A DNA stretch of 64,000 nt from NCBI GenBank assembly GCA_021613335.1, contig JAJTWR010000320.1, positions 393,501 to 457,500 of the forward strand, given 5' to 3'. Both the position numbers and the translations under genes were made by a program. The DNA comes from Whitmania pigra. Taxonomy: Eukaryota > Annelida > Clitellata > Hirudinida > Haemopidae. The notes under the pieces are model-generated. The model did no database searches. It was not told the origin of the DNA and was given only the letters and a program-made list of their open reading frames with translations. Shown here piece after piece: positions 43,140 to 53,220 of the stretch. Position 1 is the first letter of the stretch, and the number at the start of each line of letters is the position of its first letter.

Positions 43140-43306
43140 TATATAGCTTTCGCAGCGATATGCAAATGAGCCATGCGATGCATGCGATGCATGCTTGCAT
43201 GCGCGCGCGGTGTCATATACACGTGTATGCAAATAAACGTGAGCGGATCCAAATCATCTCATTTGTGTAATTGAAGAGAATAATTTGTAACCGATTGGAT
43301 GCAAAT
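43140..43306 (-). promoter_or_regulatory. TATA plus octamer promoter of zinc-finger copy 2
   Basis: Duplicate of the copy 1 promoter: TATATA at 43140-43145 and octamer ATTTGCAT at 43160-43167, with the upstream octamers and E-box conserved. Confidence 0.5.
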
Positions 43307-43655
43307 TTTGCTGCCGCAAAGAAAGCTACGATATATTGTCATATTGGATCGCTTTGATTTGAAAAGATGTTATTTTATATGGTTAGTCTAGTTATATTTT
43401 GATGCCTACATTTATTTATTTACTTATTTAGTACGAATGCTCTTGCCTATTGCAAACTAATCGTGTTTAATTTACCCATTCCTCACTTCTTCAGCCTTTT
43501 ATAATTCGACCGTGAGAACTCCCGCGTTCCGTGCAGGAACTACGAAAAAGTAAAGTAACACGAACAAGATACATTTTATGCTTTTATTTAAAGTTTAAAC
43601 TAAGAAAAAGTAAGATAATAAAAAAATATGGGCTCCGTTCTTAGTAGTTGAAATT

Positions 43656-44210
43656 CTAGTTCGACCGCTTCATTGCTTTGCTTTTACAGTGAAGTTTCTT
43701 GTGCTTCCTGAAGTAGCCGGCAGTCTTGAAGGACTTGTTACAATTTTCACAGAAGAAGTCCCTGTGACATTTCAACATGTGACTCCTGTACTTATCGACG
43801 TCGGGAAATACCTTGTCACAGAATGTGCACTTCCATTTAGAATGGACATTGCCATTTCGAAATGGATCGGTTTCTCGGCTAGTTGGGGAGGTAGAGATTT
43901 CCGAATTTGAATAACTGCACCCGGATGCAATGACGCTAGGAGACGTCACTTTAGCTATATTTTCGCCGGAGATTCTGTGATAATTCATCACGTGGTCCCT
44001 CAAAGTATAAGGACTGCAAAACTCTTTGCCGCAGAGAGGGCAAGACATTTCCGACAATTTTAATATTGTTGCGTCTCTCGGAGCAGCGCGATGCTGCGGT
44101 TGTGGGTAATGGTGATTACCGAGTGGAATATTGGGGTATTGAACGTTTACCAATGGGTTTTTTTTCGTTTCCAAAAGCAATTTCGACCGGAAGAGTGTCT
44201 TTTGGGTCAA
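43656..44210 (-). pseudogene. Zinc-finger copy 3, 5'-truncated
   Basis: The coding match to copies 1 and 2 ends at about 44153, inside the linker after the THAP-like domain (LVNVQYPNIPLGNH). The three C2H2 fingers and 3' UTR are intact. Upstream sequence is unrelated: it supplies an ATG and 24 foreign codons in frame by chance. The THAP-like domain, start codon and promoter are lost, so this is most likely a broken gene, though a short finger-only protein cannot be excluded. Confidence 0.75.
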
Positions 44211-44254
44211 AAATTAATATAAGACACTGTCTTATTGTCGGGAAAACACGGTAG
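44154..44254. mobile_element. Transposon-end-like sequence at the array breakpoint
   Basis: The stretch has ttttgggtcaaaaattaatataagacactgtcttattg followed by gggaaaacacggtag, a composition like dispersed transposon ends. It begins exactly where zinc-finger copy 3 breaks off. The family is not identified and no second terminus was found. Confidence 0.3.
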
Positions 44255-44499
44255 TTAAAGACAAAGTACATGTATATCATGGATCGAATCATACCCAAGT
44301 TGATGAAATTTATGCATCGCTAGATAATTTGAGTTCTACTTGTTTTATAATGGAAAAAAAATAGTTTCATAAATTTCTAGTGGAACAATCACTGGAGAAA
44401 ATCAAGAAAAAACAAATGTGATTAAGTGGTAGCATCATCAGACTCTAGTGTCAATTTTAAATTGCTAAAGGTATTCTCTAAAGTTCTTCCATTCTGTAA

Positions 44500-45270
44500 A
44501 AATGAGGGAACATCTAGAATATTTGACAGTTGGCCTTACTTAAAGAAATTAGCATGAAAGATTACAGAGCCAGATTTAAATGTAGGAATTGAAATGATGC
44601 TTAGTTCAAATTGTCCAAAGTCATTGCAGCCTATTGAAATCATACCTAGTCAAGAAGGAGATATTATATTAATATAATGTTCTTAATTGCAATAATACTA
44701 AATTATCCTTATGCTATGCATACTATAGCAGAGTACATTCTAAAGAATTTCTATGTAGATAATTTGCTAAAGTCTACAGGAACCACTGATGAAGCAAAGG
44801 AATTTAACTTTGATAGATATGTGCAAAGCTGATGACTTTAATTTGAGGAAGAAATCAAATAAATCATCAATGTACTAGATGAGAACTGCAGAACAGATAA
44901 TAATCATGTTATCTCAAGGCTCTGCAACAATTGAACAAGTACTCAGAGTACACTGGCAATTAGTAAATGACACTTAGATCTAGGATTGAGTTCAAAAAAG
45001 AGGGACATCAACAATCAGCTCGATTTGTGATCCATTGGGATTAGCAAGTCCAATCCTATTTCCTGGCAGGCAACATTACATTGCAAGTAGATTGGTATGA
45101 ACCATTATCAGATAAAATAAAATTTAAATGGGTAAAATGGAATCATCAGTTATTGCAACTGAATGAAATTAGTTTGCAAATATTAGTTTGAAAAAAAACA
45201 GTTATTTTTGGAAAGATTGTGTAGGTGAGTTTACATTATTTTTCTGATGCTAGTTGATATGGTTATGTAA
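44500..45270 (+). pseudogene. BEL/Pao retrotransposon pol remnant
   Basis: Decayed plus-strand pieces in changing frames match the BEL/Pao order: SSNCPKSLQPIEIIPSQEG (end of the protease-linked region) near 44600, a reverse transcriptase core piece with FYVDNLLKS near 44750 (catalytic YVDD altered to YVDN), VLRVHWQL near 44945, DPLGLASPILFPG near 45035, and an RNase H start FSDAS near 45235. There are many stops and deletions and no LTRs were identified, so it is non-functional. Confidence 0.7.
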
Positions 45271-45790
45271 AATGGAACTGGTTTTAATTGAGCAACTAAA
45301 ATATTTTTCCTTGGCTCAATTTAGTTGCCACTTCCTGCTCCATGAGGTGAGCAAATTCACGCCTATCAATTTGTGCTTGCTGAGCAACTATCCTGACTTC
45401 TTGGAGCAAAGTTTCAAGTGAAGTTGTCAATTTTATTGCCTAATTACTAACAGTAATAATAAGACAAATAAGAGGTTTTTAGGGCTAGGCTTAATAACCC
45501 AGTATGTCAAAAATTTGAAGCGGGCAAATCAAAATGGTTACATCAGTTTGTCAGTTTAAATAAAAATTAAATTGAGTTTCCCAAAGTTCTACAAATTGCA
45601 ACACCCTTGGTTTAATTTAGCCATCCACAAGTGATCACCCACAAGCTCCTTGATAATAATCATTATTAAATTATAACTGCAATGAGATATGCAAATCAGA
45701 ATCAATGACTATCATAAACACATTCTTTGAATTATTCCAAAAGATAAAAAAAGGATTGAATTCTTTGTAAATATGCATTTACATAATTTA

Positions 45791-46916
45791 CAGTGATAAC
45801 TATTTTATTTTGAACATCAGTCTAAAAAGACGCACTTACAAGCGCCCCCTTGTTTAGCACAACTCCTAAAATATTGTACTGATCAAAGCCAAATTTGCGA
45901 ACAAGCTTGAAATTAAATGTCTGTAAAAAGACAGTCTGCAATTATTTAAATAACAGTAAAAAATTAAAATATGACAGACATTTGAAGGTTCTGCATCTCA
46001 AAGAAGGTTGCAGAAAGGTGCATATAAAATGGGCCAATAATATGGTTGACTTCAAGTAGGGGTGGGACCAAACAATTTTTTTCTGAAGATGTAAAATTTA
46101 ATCTGGATAGACCAGAGAGCTGCCAATATTATTATATTACCACTTAATTATGGAAAAGAAAACCTACTTTGGCAACAAGGAAGAGGTTCCATCTTGATCT
46201 GGGGAGCAATTTTGTCAAAAGGGACAAAGGCTTTGGCATTCTTAAAGGACAAATATACAAAAATCTCACAATTATGTTGAGACATTCGATAAGATTCTGT
46301 TACCACTTGCCAATAATAATTTTGGCAATAATTTTGTATTTCAGCAAAATAGTGCCTACATACATGTCTCCAAGTTCAAAGGAATGTTTTTCCAGAAATG
46401 GAAAATCAAGGTGATGAGTTGGCCAGCATTATCCCCAGATCTCAACTTAATGGAAAACGTTTATGGAAAGGTTGTTAATGAAGTATATGTAGGTGGAAAG
46501 ACATATTTTGAAAAGAAATTGCTAGAAAAGGCCATAATGAGGCACAGAACAGCATTGGAGACCTAAAAGCACTAATCAAATCAATGAAATGTAGGTGCAC
46601 AACAGTTTTAGAAAATAAAGGACATGTTATTATTATTATTTACTAAAAATAATGCTTGAATAAAATTTAAAAGTTAATTATTTGATAATTTAACTGTGAG
46701 TTGAGTTTTTTCAAAGCTCTTGTAACCTTTTTACACGGCCTAAATATGACATTTTGCTGATTTTGAAAGCATTTTTTTGTGCAATCGAAAGCAAATTTGG
46801 GACAAGTATATTACATCAGAATTTCCATGTCTATTCCAAATTTGGTTCTGATTAGTCCAATGTTTCAAAAAATATGCAACATTTAAGAGGCGCTTGTAAC
46901 CTTTTTACTCGCACTG
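45791..46916 (+). mobile_element. Decayed Tc1/mariner element with terminal inverted repeats
   Basis: The left end starts TA-CAGTG at 45789-45795 and contains acttacaagcgcc at about 45836. The right end has ggcgcttgtaacctttttactcgcactg ending at 46916, its approximate inverse. Between them are transposase pieces: FSEDVKFNLDRP (near 46085), GSILIWGAILSKGTKALAFL (near 46185), QQNSAYIHVSKFKG (near 46340) and SWPALSPDLNLMENVY (near 46420). The second catalytic Asp of the usual QQDNAP motif is lost and several stops interrupt the frame. It is dead. Confidence 0.8.
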
Positions 46917-47583
46917 CACATCCGAGACAACGGTTCTTTGAACCTTTACATCTCATAAGAGAGATGTGTTTAGCAACAAAAGTGATGTGTAGTAAATTTA
47001 ACTTATTCAATTGGATTTCACCATTGATGATACAAATAAATGAATAAATTGGTGTCTAACAATATTAAAGAAATGAAGTCACTCATTTAATTTCCTTTGT
47101 GAAAACTCATTTCGTTCTGAGAAATTTATTTTTGCTAATTCAAAATAATTGTTAAATACATTTTTAATTATACATTATGTAAATATAATATGTTACATTT
47201 AAAAACTAAATGTATAATGTGCTTTACTTTAAGGTTACTTTTAGCAATTAGTTGTACCCGCTAGGCTGTTATTGTTTTATCGGCTTAATGTTTTGTTATT
47301 GCAATCGAGACAAGTTAGCCCTCGGAAAATATAACTATTAATTAATTATTTAAATCGCATTTAGCCGTCTGCAAAAGTTCGAATATAGCTACAATAGGAC
47401 TTATTAGAATTCCACATACAATTAAAGAGTAATCGGACTTTACGTGTTCGCCATTACTCGAAATTGTGATTTTCTTACGACATTACAAATTGATTCTTTG
47501 TAGGATATTTGTGTCAAAATCTTGGATTTTCTGATGCAAAATTGATGCTGAGCCTTGCCCACTGAACTTCTGGAAACCAGGAA
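46917..47583. other. Spacer before the repeat-exon gene
   Basis: No ORF or clear repeat. It may hold the promoter and untranslated exons of the gene starting at 47584; the sequence just before that ATG (aaaccag|gaaatg) could be an acceptor of a 5' UTR exon. Confidence 0.35.
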
Positions 47584-50500
47584 ATGAGGGGTTCTGGCTG
47601 GTATTTCATTACTGGGAAATGTGTGCGATTGACGGATGATTATTTGATACAAACCATGAAAAAGTTCGCCCAAGTGAATGAATCTGCGACGGTCACTTAC
47701 CTGCAAACTTGTCAAGAGATTGGATTGTGCTGGACTCAGAAATTGAGAACCAAACTGGGCAACCTCTTCCATAAACATATAAGGGTAATTTTATAATTTT
47801 TTATTTAAAAAAATCTACATTTTCTTAATTGTTAAAGTTTATGGTTTCAGCCAGGACTTGTGCGCCAACAAGTTAAAAATCAAACACGGGTCCTATGTTC
47901 AGATGCTAGCGAAAATAACGTATCATTTGTATGTGCAAGAAGAGTGATAAAATCTTATTCTAAGTCAGTGATACGTGACGTTTATATGGAGATTAGCGAC
48001 GGGATTAAGAGGTGCCTAAAGGCATTCCTAGAGCGATGTTGTTTCGAGTTAAAAATACCTGCCACCGTCAGAAATTGCAAAAAAATTACTCGCATCTTGA
48101 AGGTTGGGAGATTAATTTTAAATCAAAATAATAAGACTTTGAAATATGTAATCGTTGCAGCCTCACTTCGAAAAGGAAAGACAACAGAGAGTTCGAGTAG
48201 GTACAATGTGGCGATATGGTTACGCGACACTGCATAACCAATAATAATACCTAGTACTATTGAGGTGATTAGTTGCAGATGATTTGTGAAGAAATGGATT
48301 CCATGTGTCCCGTTAAGGTCGTATTTTCCGACGAAGAGGAAAATCACGTCAAGGAAAGCGGAGTAAGAATAAATTAGCGAAGCTTACGTTATATAAACAC
48401 CCTCGGAGTTTATCACGCGGATATCCCTTAGGTTTCAGGCTTGAACGATGACGATCCAACGGATAACAACATCCCAAACGGAGGTGATGATGATGATGAT
48501 GATGACAATAGCTTTAAAACGGTAAGGACAAATGCGCCTCTCTGTTGCCTAAATAACGTAACTTAATGTAAATTGTGCATTGTGCTATTAGGTTTCAGTG
48601 AACGATTTCGATGACCTAATGGATGACATCTCAGATGAAGAAGTCGGCGAGAGTTTCAGCACAGTACGGGTAACACGTTGATTGCTTTGAAGTCCATGTA
48701 TATGTAAGGAGTGCTTCTCAGCAGATGAGTGCAAGAGAGTCGCCGAGATCGCCATTTGGGAACGTTTTGGGGATCGGACTGCAGAACATGTCCTCGGTAA
48801 TGAAGTGCTATTTTTATCCTATGAAATTACATCATATTAGCCTATTTTGCTCGCGAAACTGGACCGCCATTCCGAGCCAAAATCGAGTCAAATACGACCG
48901 AGAAGGTTTATAATCTGATGATGATGATGATATTCTTCAGCAAGAGACTGACCACGGGAACTCTTATTTTGAGAACGAAGGTGACAATTCTCAACAAGCT
49001 GTGCATCACACGGGCAACAACACGAATTCTGCAACGACTAATGCTGATGATGTGAGAGTGCACTATCTGACACGAGATCGATATCATTGATTAACAGATG
49101 AAATAACGGACAATTTTACTTTTTAGAAACTGCTCGAAAGAATCAAACGTTTCCAGAACAAAAAAGTCAGATCTAGCGCAAACGTAAGGCAATTACCGAT
49201 CAATCGCCATTGTTAATCGTAGCGTTCGTCGTACAACATGGAAATAAATTATAGGAGGAAATCGACACCAGGAACAAATGGACTGCTCGCATTGAAAAAG
49301 ATCCTCCTCCCGTTGAAATTCCCAAAGAGCAGTGGCTCGAAATCCTTAACAGTCAAAACAAACGTTCTTTAAGAGACCTCAGCTGGACGAACGTCATGGC
49401 GTCAGTCATCAGGCAGCGCAATCCTTACTGCTGTTTCAGGTTCCGCAGGCATAGCGTTATCACTAAAGGATCAACGAGGAGTAACATACTCTTTAATGCC
49501 GAAGGAACGTGCGGTTTTAAAGGTAATTTGAATGTTGTTTCTGCGAAGGGTCGAAATAACGATCGAGTTATCTTCTTACAGGATGCCCGGTAGCATTCCA
49601 AGTGAATGTAAAAAACGACAAACCGTTTGATGCCATCATAAACTTTAGTACGGATACTTGCATACACGCTGAAGGTGAAGTTAAGAGAAGGCCCATCAGA
49701 GGCAAATTAAGAAAGATCTATGCCAAGAAGTTGAGGCATATGTCTGCCACTTCACTTGCAGCTCTCAAACTCTCCGAAGTACCGCAGGACGTGAAAGAAT
49801 CTGGAAATAGGGATGGTATTCCCTCTACTAAGGTGAGATTCTTGAGTGAAATCTATGGAAGGATAATTCGCAGGGCCGCCGACACAAATGTATGGCCCAT
49901 AAAACCAAGTGTTTATAAAAACATCTAAGGTTTGCCTGTCGGCGGCCCTGCTAATTCGTAAAGGTACCTTTCAGGTGCTAAACCAAATTTCTTCTGAATA
50001 TAAGAGAAATCACGAAGTTCAACAGGATCAAATGCCTGAAACCGTAAAACAATTTGAGGATAAAAAGATCGTGGAAAATAATGCTACAGTATGTAGTTTA
50101 TTACAGTATATTACATTATGTAGTAGAGTATGTTGATGCTTTAAGAAGTCAAATTTAATCTTAAGTGAACATTACCATTTACTCAACCAAGATTCCACGT
50201 GAACCGAAGCAACGTCGTAGAATTAAGCGAGCTGGGATTGTGGAAAAGCCCCTGCCTATAGAGATTCAGAAAGGCGGGAAAGAGCTAGAGAACAAACACA
50301 ATATAACAGCTACAATGGTAAGGTGATTGTTAGCGAACTATATTGAAAAATAAGGCGAAAACGCATATTTCAGATACCAAAAAAATCTAGCAGTGGTTGT
50401 AAAAAGCGTCAAACAGCCCAGCAGGGAAAATCGAACTTCGTTTTGGCCGAAATACCAGAATCTGGAAACAGATACGAAACTCCAGCAACTAAAGTGAGAT

Positions 50501-51771
50501 GCTTGATTGAAATGAATTTTTAAAAATTAAGTCATAATATATTTCCAGGTAGCAAGCCAAAATTCTAGCGAATACACAAAGCATCAAGGATTTCAACAAG
50601 ACACTATGTTTTATTTGGCAGATACACCAGAATCAGGAAATAAATATGGCGCACAAACAACGGTAATAAGCTCATTTTAGAAACATAAGAAAATATCCAA
50701 GTTTAAAATATTTTTAATTCGACAAATCAGGTTTCCAGTGGATTTTTGAGGCATCAAGGAGCACAACAAGACGAGATTTACTATGTTTTGGCCGAAATCC
50801 CAGAATCTGGAAACAAATTCGACATTCAAACAGCTTCGGTAAGATGCTGGAATACTTTTGAAACACGCATTGAAATATAAATTGTGTTACAGGAGGGTGC
50901 AAAAGTAGGTGCAGTGATAAAAAGTACATGAGTTTTTATTTTAAGATATGTCGATTTCACATCAATATAATGCCACTAATTTCGCTGATGTGACACTTCT
51001 GTATACCTACTTTTGCACCCCTTTGTATATAATACATGTAGATAGTAGACCAAATTTCGAGTGGATATACACAGTATCTGGGATCACAGCAAGACAATGC
51101 TTATTACGTAATGGACGACATGCCAAAAACTGGGAATATAACAGCGGTTCCAACTACTAAAGTGAGAATGTCATTTGACTGGCGATGTCTACGTTGAAGA
51201 ATCGGAAACTAATTAATTTAAAATGAAATTATACTTCAGCCGTTGAAGCGGACCTTACGTGGATTTACGAGTCACCACGGAGTTCAACAAGGAGACATCT
51301 TCGGAGAGCATATTTACGCTCACACGTCAAAACGTATGATAAAACCTAGTAACACGTGTGACATTCCAATGACTAACGTAAGATGCCTGTTTGCGAAATA
51401 AAATTATGACATGTTTTTCAGGTAAAATGAAATAAAATTTATTTTTCAGCTGCCAAACCAGATTTCTTCTGTTCCTACGAAGCATAGCAGAGCCCAGCAG
51501 GACAACATATATTATGTCTTGGCCGAAATACCACCAGCAGGTAGCGAATCTGAAGGCTTGACTAGCGCAGAAGCTGCTAAAGTGAGAATTTAGTTTTTGG
51601 AAAAATAAGATTTTCAAGCTTTAATTGACGATTAACATGTTTCAGTTGTTGGATCAGATTGCTTGTCAACCTATGGATGTCCAAGGAGCTCAGCAAGGCG
51701 AGATAATCGAAGAACGTGTTTTGTCATTCGCTGAATCATTTATGTTCGACTATCAGATTAACAATGTTTGA
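47584..51771 (+). CDS. Transposase-like multi-exon gene with a tail of duplicated exons
   Basis: Twenty GT-AG exons join in frame to about 865 residues: 47584-47784, 47851-48102, 48161-48196, 48279-48362, 48432-48521, 48592-48669, 48725-48796, 48941-49051, 49127-49183, 49255-49522, 49582-49832, 49975-50088, 50192-50317, 50374-50493, 50549-50662, 50731-50838, 51042-51161, 51240-51377, 51450-51581 and 51646-51771. All introns are phase 0 except one (49523-49581, phase 1), and most are 50-100 bp. The middle (exons 10-11) has CGFKGCPVAF, a His and KRRPIRGKLRKIYAKKL, recalling the Cys/His and R-x-IRG-x-x-R segment of MULE/FLYWCH-type transposase-derived proteins. Residues before it are acidic and low-complexity. 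Exons 12 and 14-20 are variants of one module, QISS...QQD..YYVLAEIPESGN. The stop is TGA at 51769. Function unknown; DNA binding is a guess. A possible extra exon at 48841-48905 breaks phase and was left out. Confidence 0.65.
49975..51771 (+). repeat. Array of eight homologous exons (36-46 codons each)
   Basis: Homologous exons start at 49975, 50374, 50549, 50731, 51042, 51240, 51450 and 51646; the exon at 50192 is an unrelated basic linker. Shared positions are a QISS or SS start, a middle Q-Q-D/G, an aromatic pair FY/YY, and A-E-I-P-E-S-G-N near the end, followed by T-x-K at the splice junction. The first unit continues directly from the transposase-like core, whose end has VPQDVKESGNRDGIPSTK, so the module seems to have arisen by duplicating the core's last exon boundary region. 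All are phase 0-0. Confidence 0.7.
50889..51026. mobile_element. MITE of about 140 bp in a micro-intron
   Basis: Terminal inverted repeats tacaggagggtgcaaaagta (left, 50888 onward) and its near inverse tacttttgcacccctttgta (right, ending about 51026), with TA at both ends as in mariner-type MITEs. It sits in the intron 50839-51041, 15 bp before the acceptor. Without it that intron would be about 63 bp, like its neighbours. Confidence 0.75.
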
Positions 51772-52894
51772 TCGCTTCAACACTGTGATGTTTAGCGATA
51801 ATTATGACTGAAAATTAATTGGTTGTAAGTTAAAACGAGTTAGTCATTTCAACTTTTTCCATTGCTAAGCATAGTATGCATAGCATTGCACACCCCAGCG
51901 CAACATGAGAAGATGGTCTTTTTATGCTTCTAGCCAAATGGAGTGTCTAAAGTGAGGCCTATTTAGCTGGCCGACAGAAAGCGAGGAACTTCATAATTCC
52001 GGTAACTTGGTATTGGCAATGTAAAATAATCAGGTGGGCGCCATTCTCATAATAAATTGAGCTTGGTTTTGTTAGAGAACAACAGACTTTAATTAATTAA
52101 ATAAATAAATAAAGATATCTCCTCATCTTGAAGCAGCGAGAATCATTGCTTCACCAAATAGTGTCATGGCATATTACTCCGGAAAAAAGGTGACGGGCTT
52201 ATTTAATAAATTAAAGTTTTTGTATTAAAAATTAATATTTTTTCTATTAAATATGGTTGTAAATTTTAAGGATATTCACAAAATTCAGTTTATTTTTTTC
52301 CATTTAATCAATATTTTCGATGTACTTTTAGACATAAGATAAAACTTTGTTTACAAATTTTGCACTGCTTGGCCTGCCGAGCTTTGCGGATAGTTGCGTA
52401 AGCTGTCACCAGCTCCTTAAATATTTTGCAAAACTTGTCTTAGTGGCATCACTCAAGTTCTGACAGTTCATAGGTTGTTTGGAAGTATGTCTGATTCTTA
52501 TTAAAAACGATCACACGCAATAACATTTTTTGACTAGGCTTTACTTTCTAAAGTTTTTTCTTTTATTTAATAGTGGTGACTAATTTTGTTTTTTTTTAAA
52601 TTTATTTGATGCATTTTATAGTATGAGTATGTACAGATAAACTTAGGACAAGTTGGGCAATTTCGTATAACAGAAACACATTCACGATTTGTAATGATGG
52701 TTAATGTAAAGTAAGGTGATGAAAGCAAATGTTTAGAGCAAGATTAGTAAGTTTTAGGTTAGCTTAAAAATAAATTATGTTCAAGATAGATGACACCTCT
52801 TAAATTGCCAGTATTTATTGGCAGCCAAAAATTGATGATAAAATGAAAGTTAACCACAATTGAGTTTAAATTCTTACCAGTTTAGGGAGTTCAA
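51772..52894. other. Spacer between the repeat-exon gene and GTF2H5 copy 2
   Basis: No supported gene. A short open stretch at about 52113-52188 (ISPHLEAARIIASPNSV) is bounded by a possible acceptor and donor and could be a stray exon, but nothing links to it. The rest is AT-rich. Confidence 0.4.
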
Positions 52895-53113
52895 ATGGTT
52901 CAAGTTCAATACGGCCTCCTCGTCGAATGCGACTCAACCATCAAAGAACTGATCATCAAGATCAACGAATCAAGAGAGCTCGGAGAGAGTTTCATCCTGG
53001 CAGATCTCGATGACAACCATCTTTTCATCTCTCCTGAGGTCATCCAGGCACTTCAGGACAAACTCGGAGAATTTGCTGACAGTCTCCATTTTGTGGATGA
53101 CCAGAAGGATTGA
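52895..53113 (+). CDS. GTF2H5: TFIIH subunit 5 (p8/TTDA/Tfb5), copy 2
   Basis: 72 codons, single exon, same strand as copy 1 and 13.6 kb away. It differs from copy 1 by one residue (ALQDKL in place of ALQTKL); seven of nine nucleotide changes are synonymous. Length and motifs (ECD near the start, LADLDDNHLFIS in the middle) match the family. AATAAA lies at 53215-53220, about 100 bp after the stop. Similarity to copy 1 begins at the ATG and ends at the stop codon. Both copies look functional by sequence. Confidence 0.9.
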   Translation: MVQVQYGLLVECDSTIKELIIKINESRELGESFILADLDDNHLFISPEVIQALQDKLGEFADSLHFVDDQKD

Positions 53114-53220
53114 AAGCATGAATCATCTATTATATTTTACTGCTATGTGAGAGCTTCTCCTGTTTATATTGTATATTTGTTTGCCAGAAACGAACTCTGT
53201 TTGAGTTAGTTCAGAATAAA

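Larger units (their letters stand above)
40082..44153 (-). repeat. Tandem duplication of a 1,422-bp gene unit, 2.6 copies
   Basis: Nearly identical units start at about 40082, 41504 and 43271. The first is 1,422 bp; the second is 1,767 bp, being 345 bp longer through an internal duplication; the third stops at about 44153. Units include 3' UTR, coding region, 5' UTR and promoter. Near identity through non-coding DNA shows the duplications are recent, or that an assembly error occurred. Confidence 0.92.

Noticed and set aside
48841..48905. Possible extra exon in the repeat-exon gene
   Set aside because: It has an acceptor and a donor, but either reading conflicts in phase with its neighbours, which join without it. 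It remains possible as an alternative exon.
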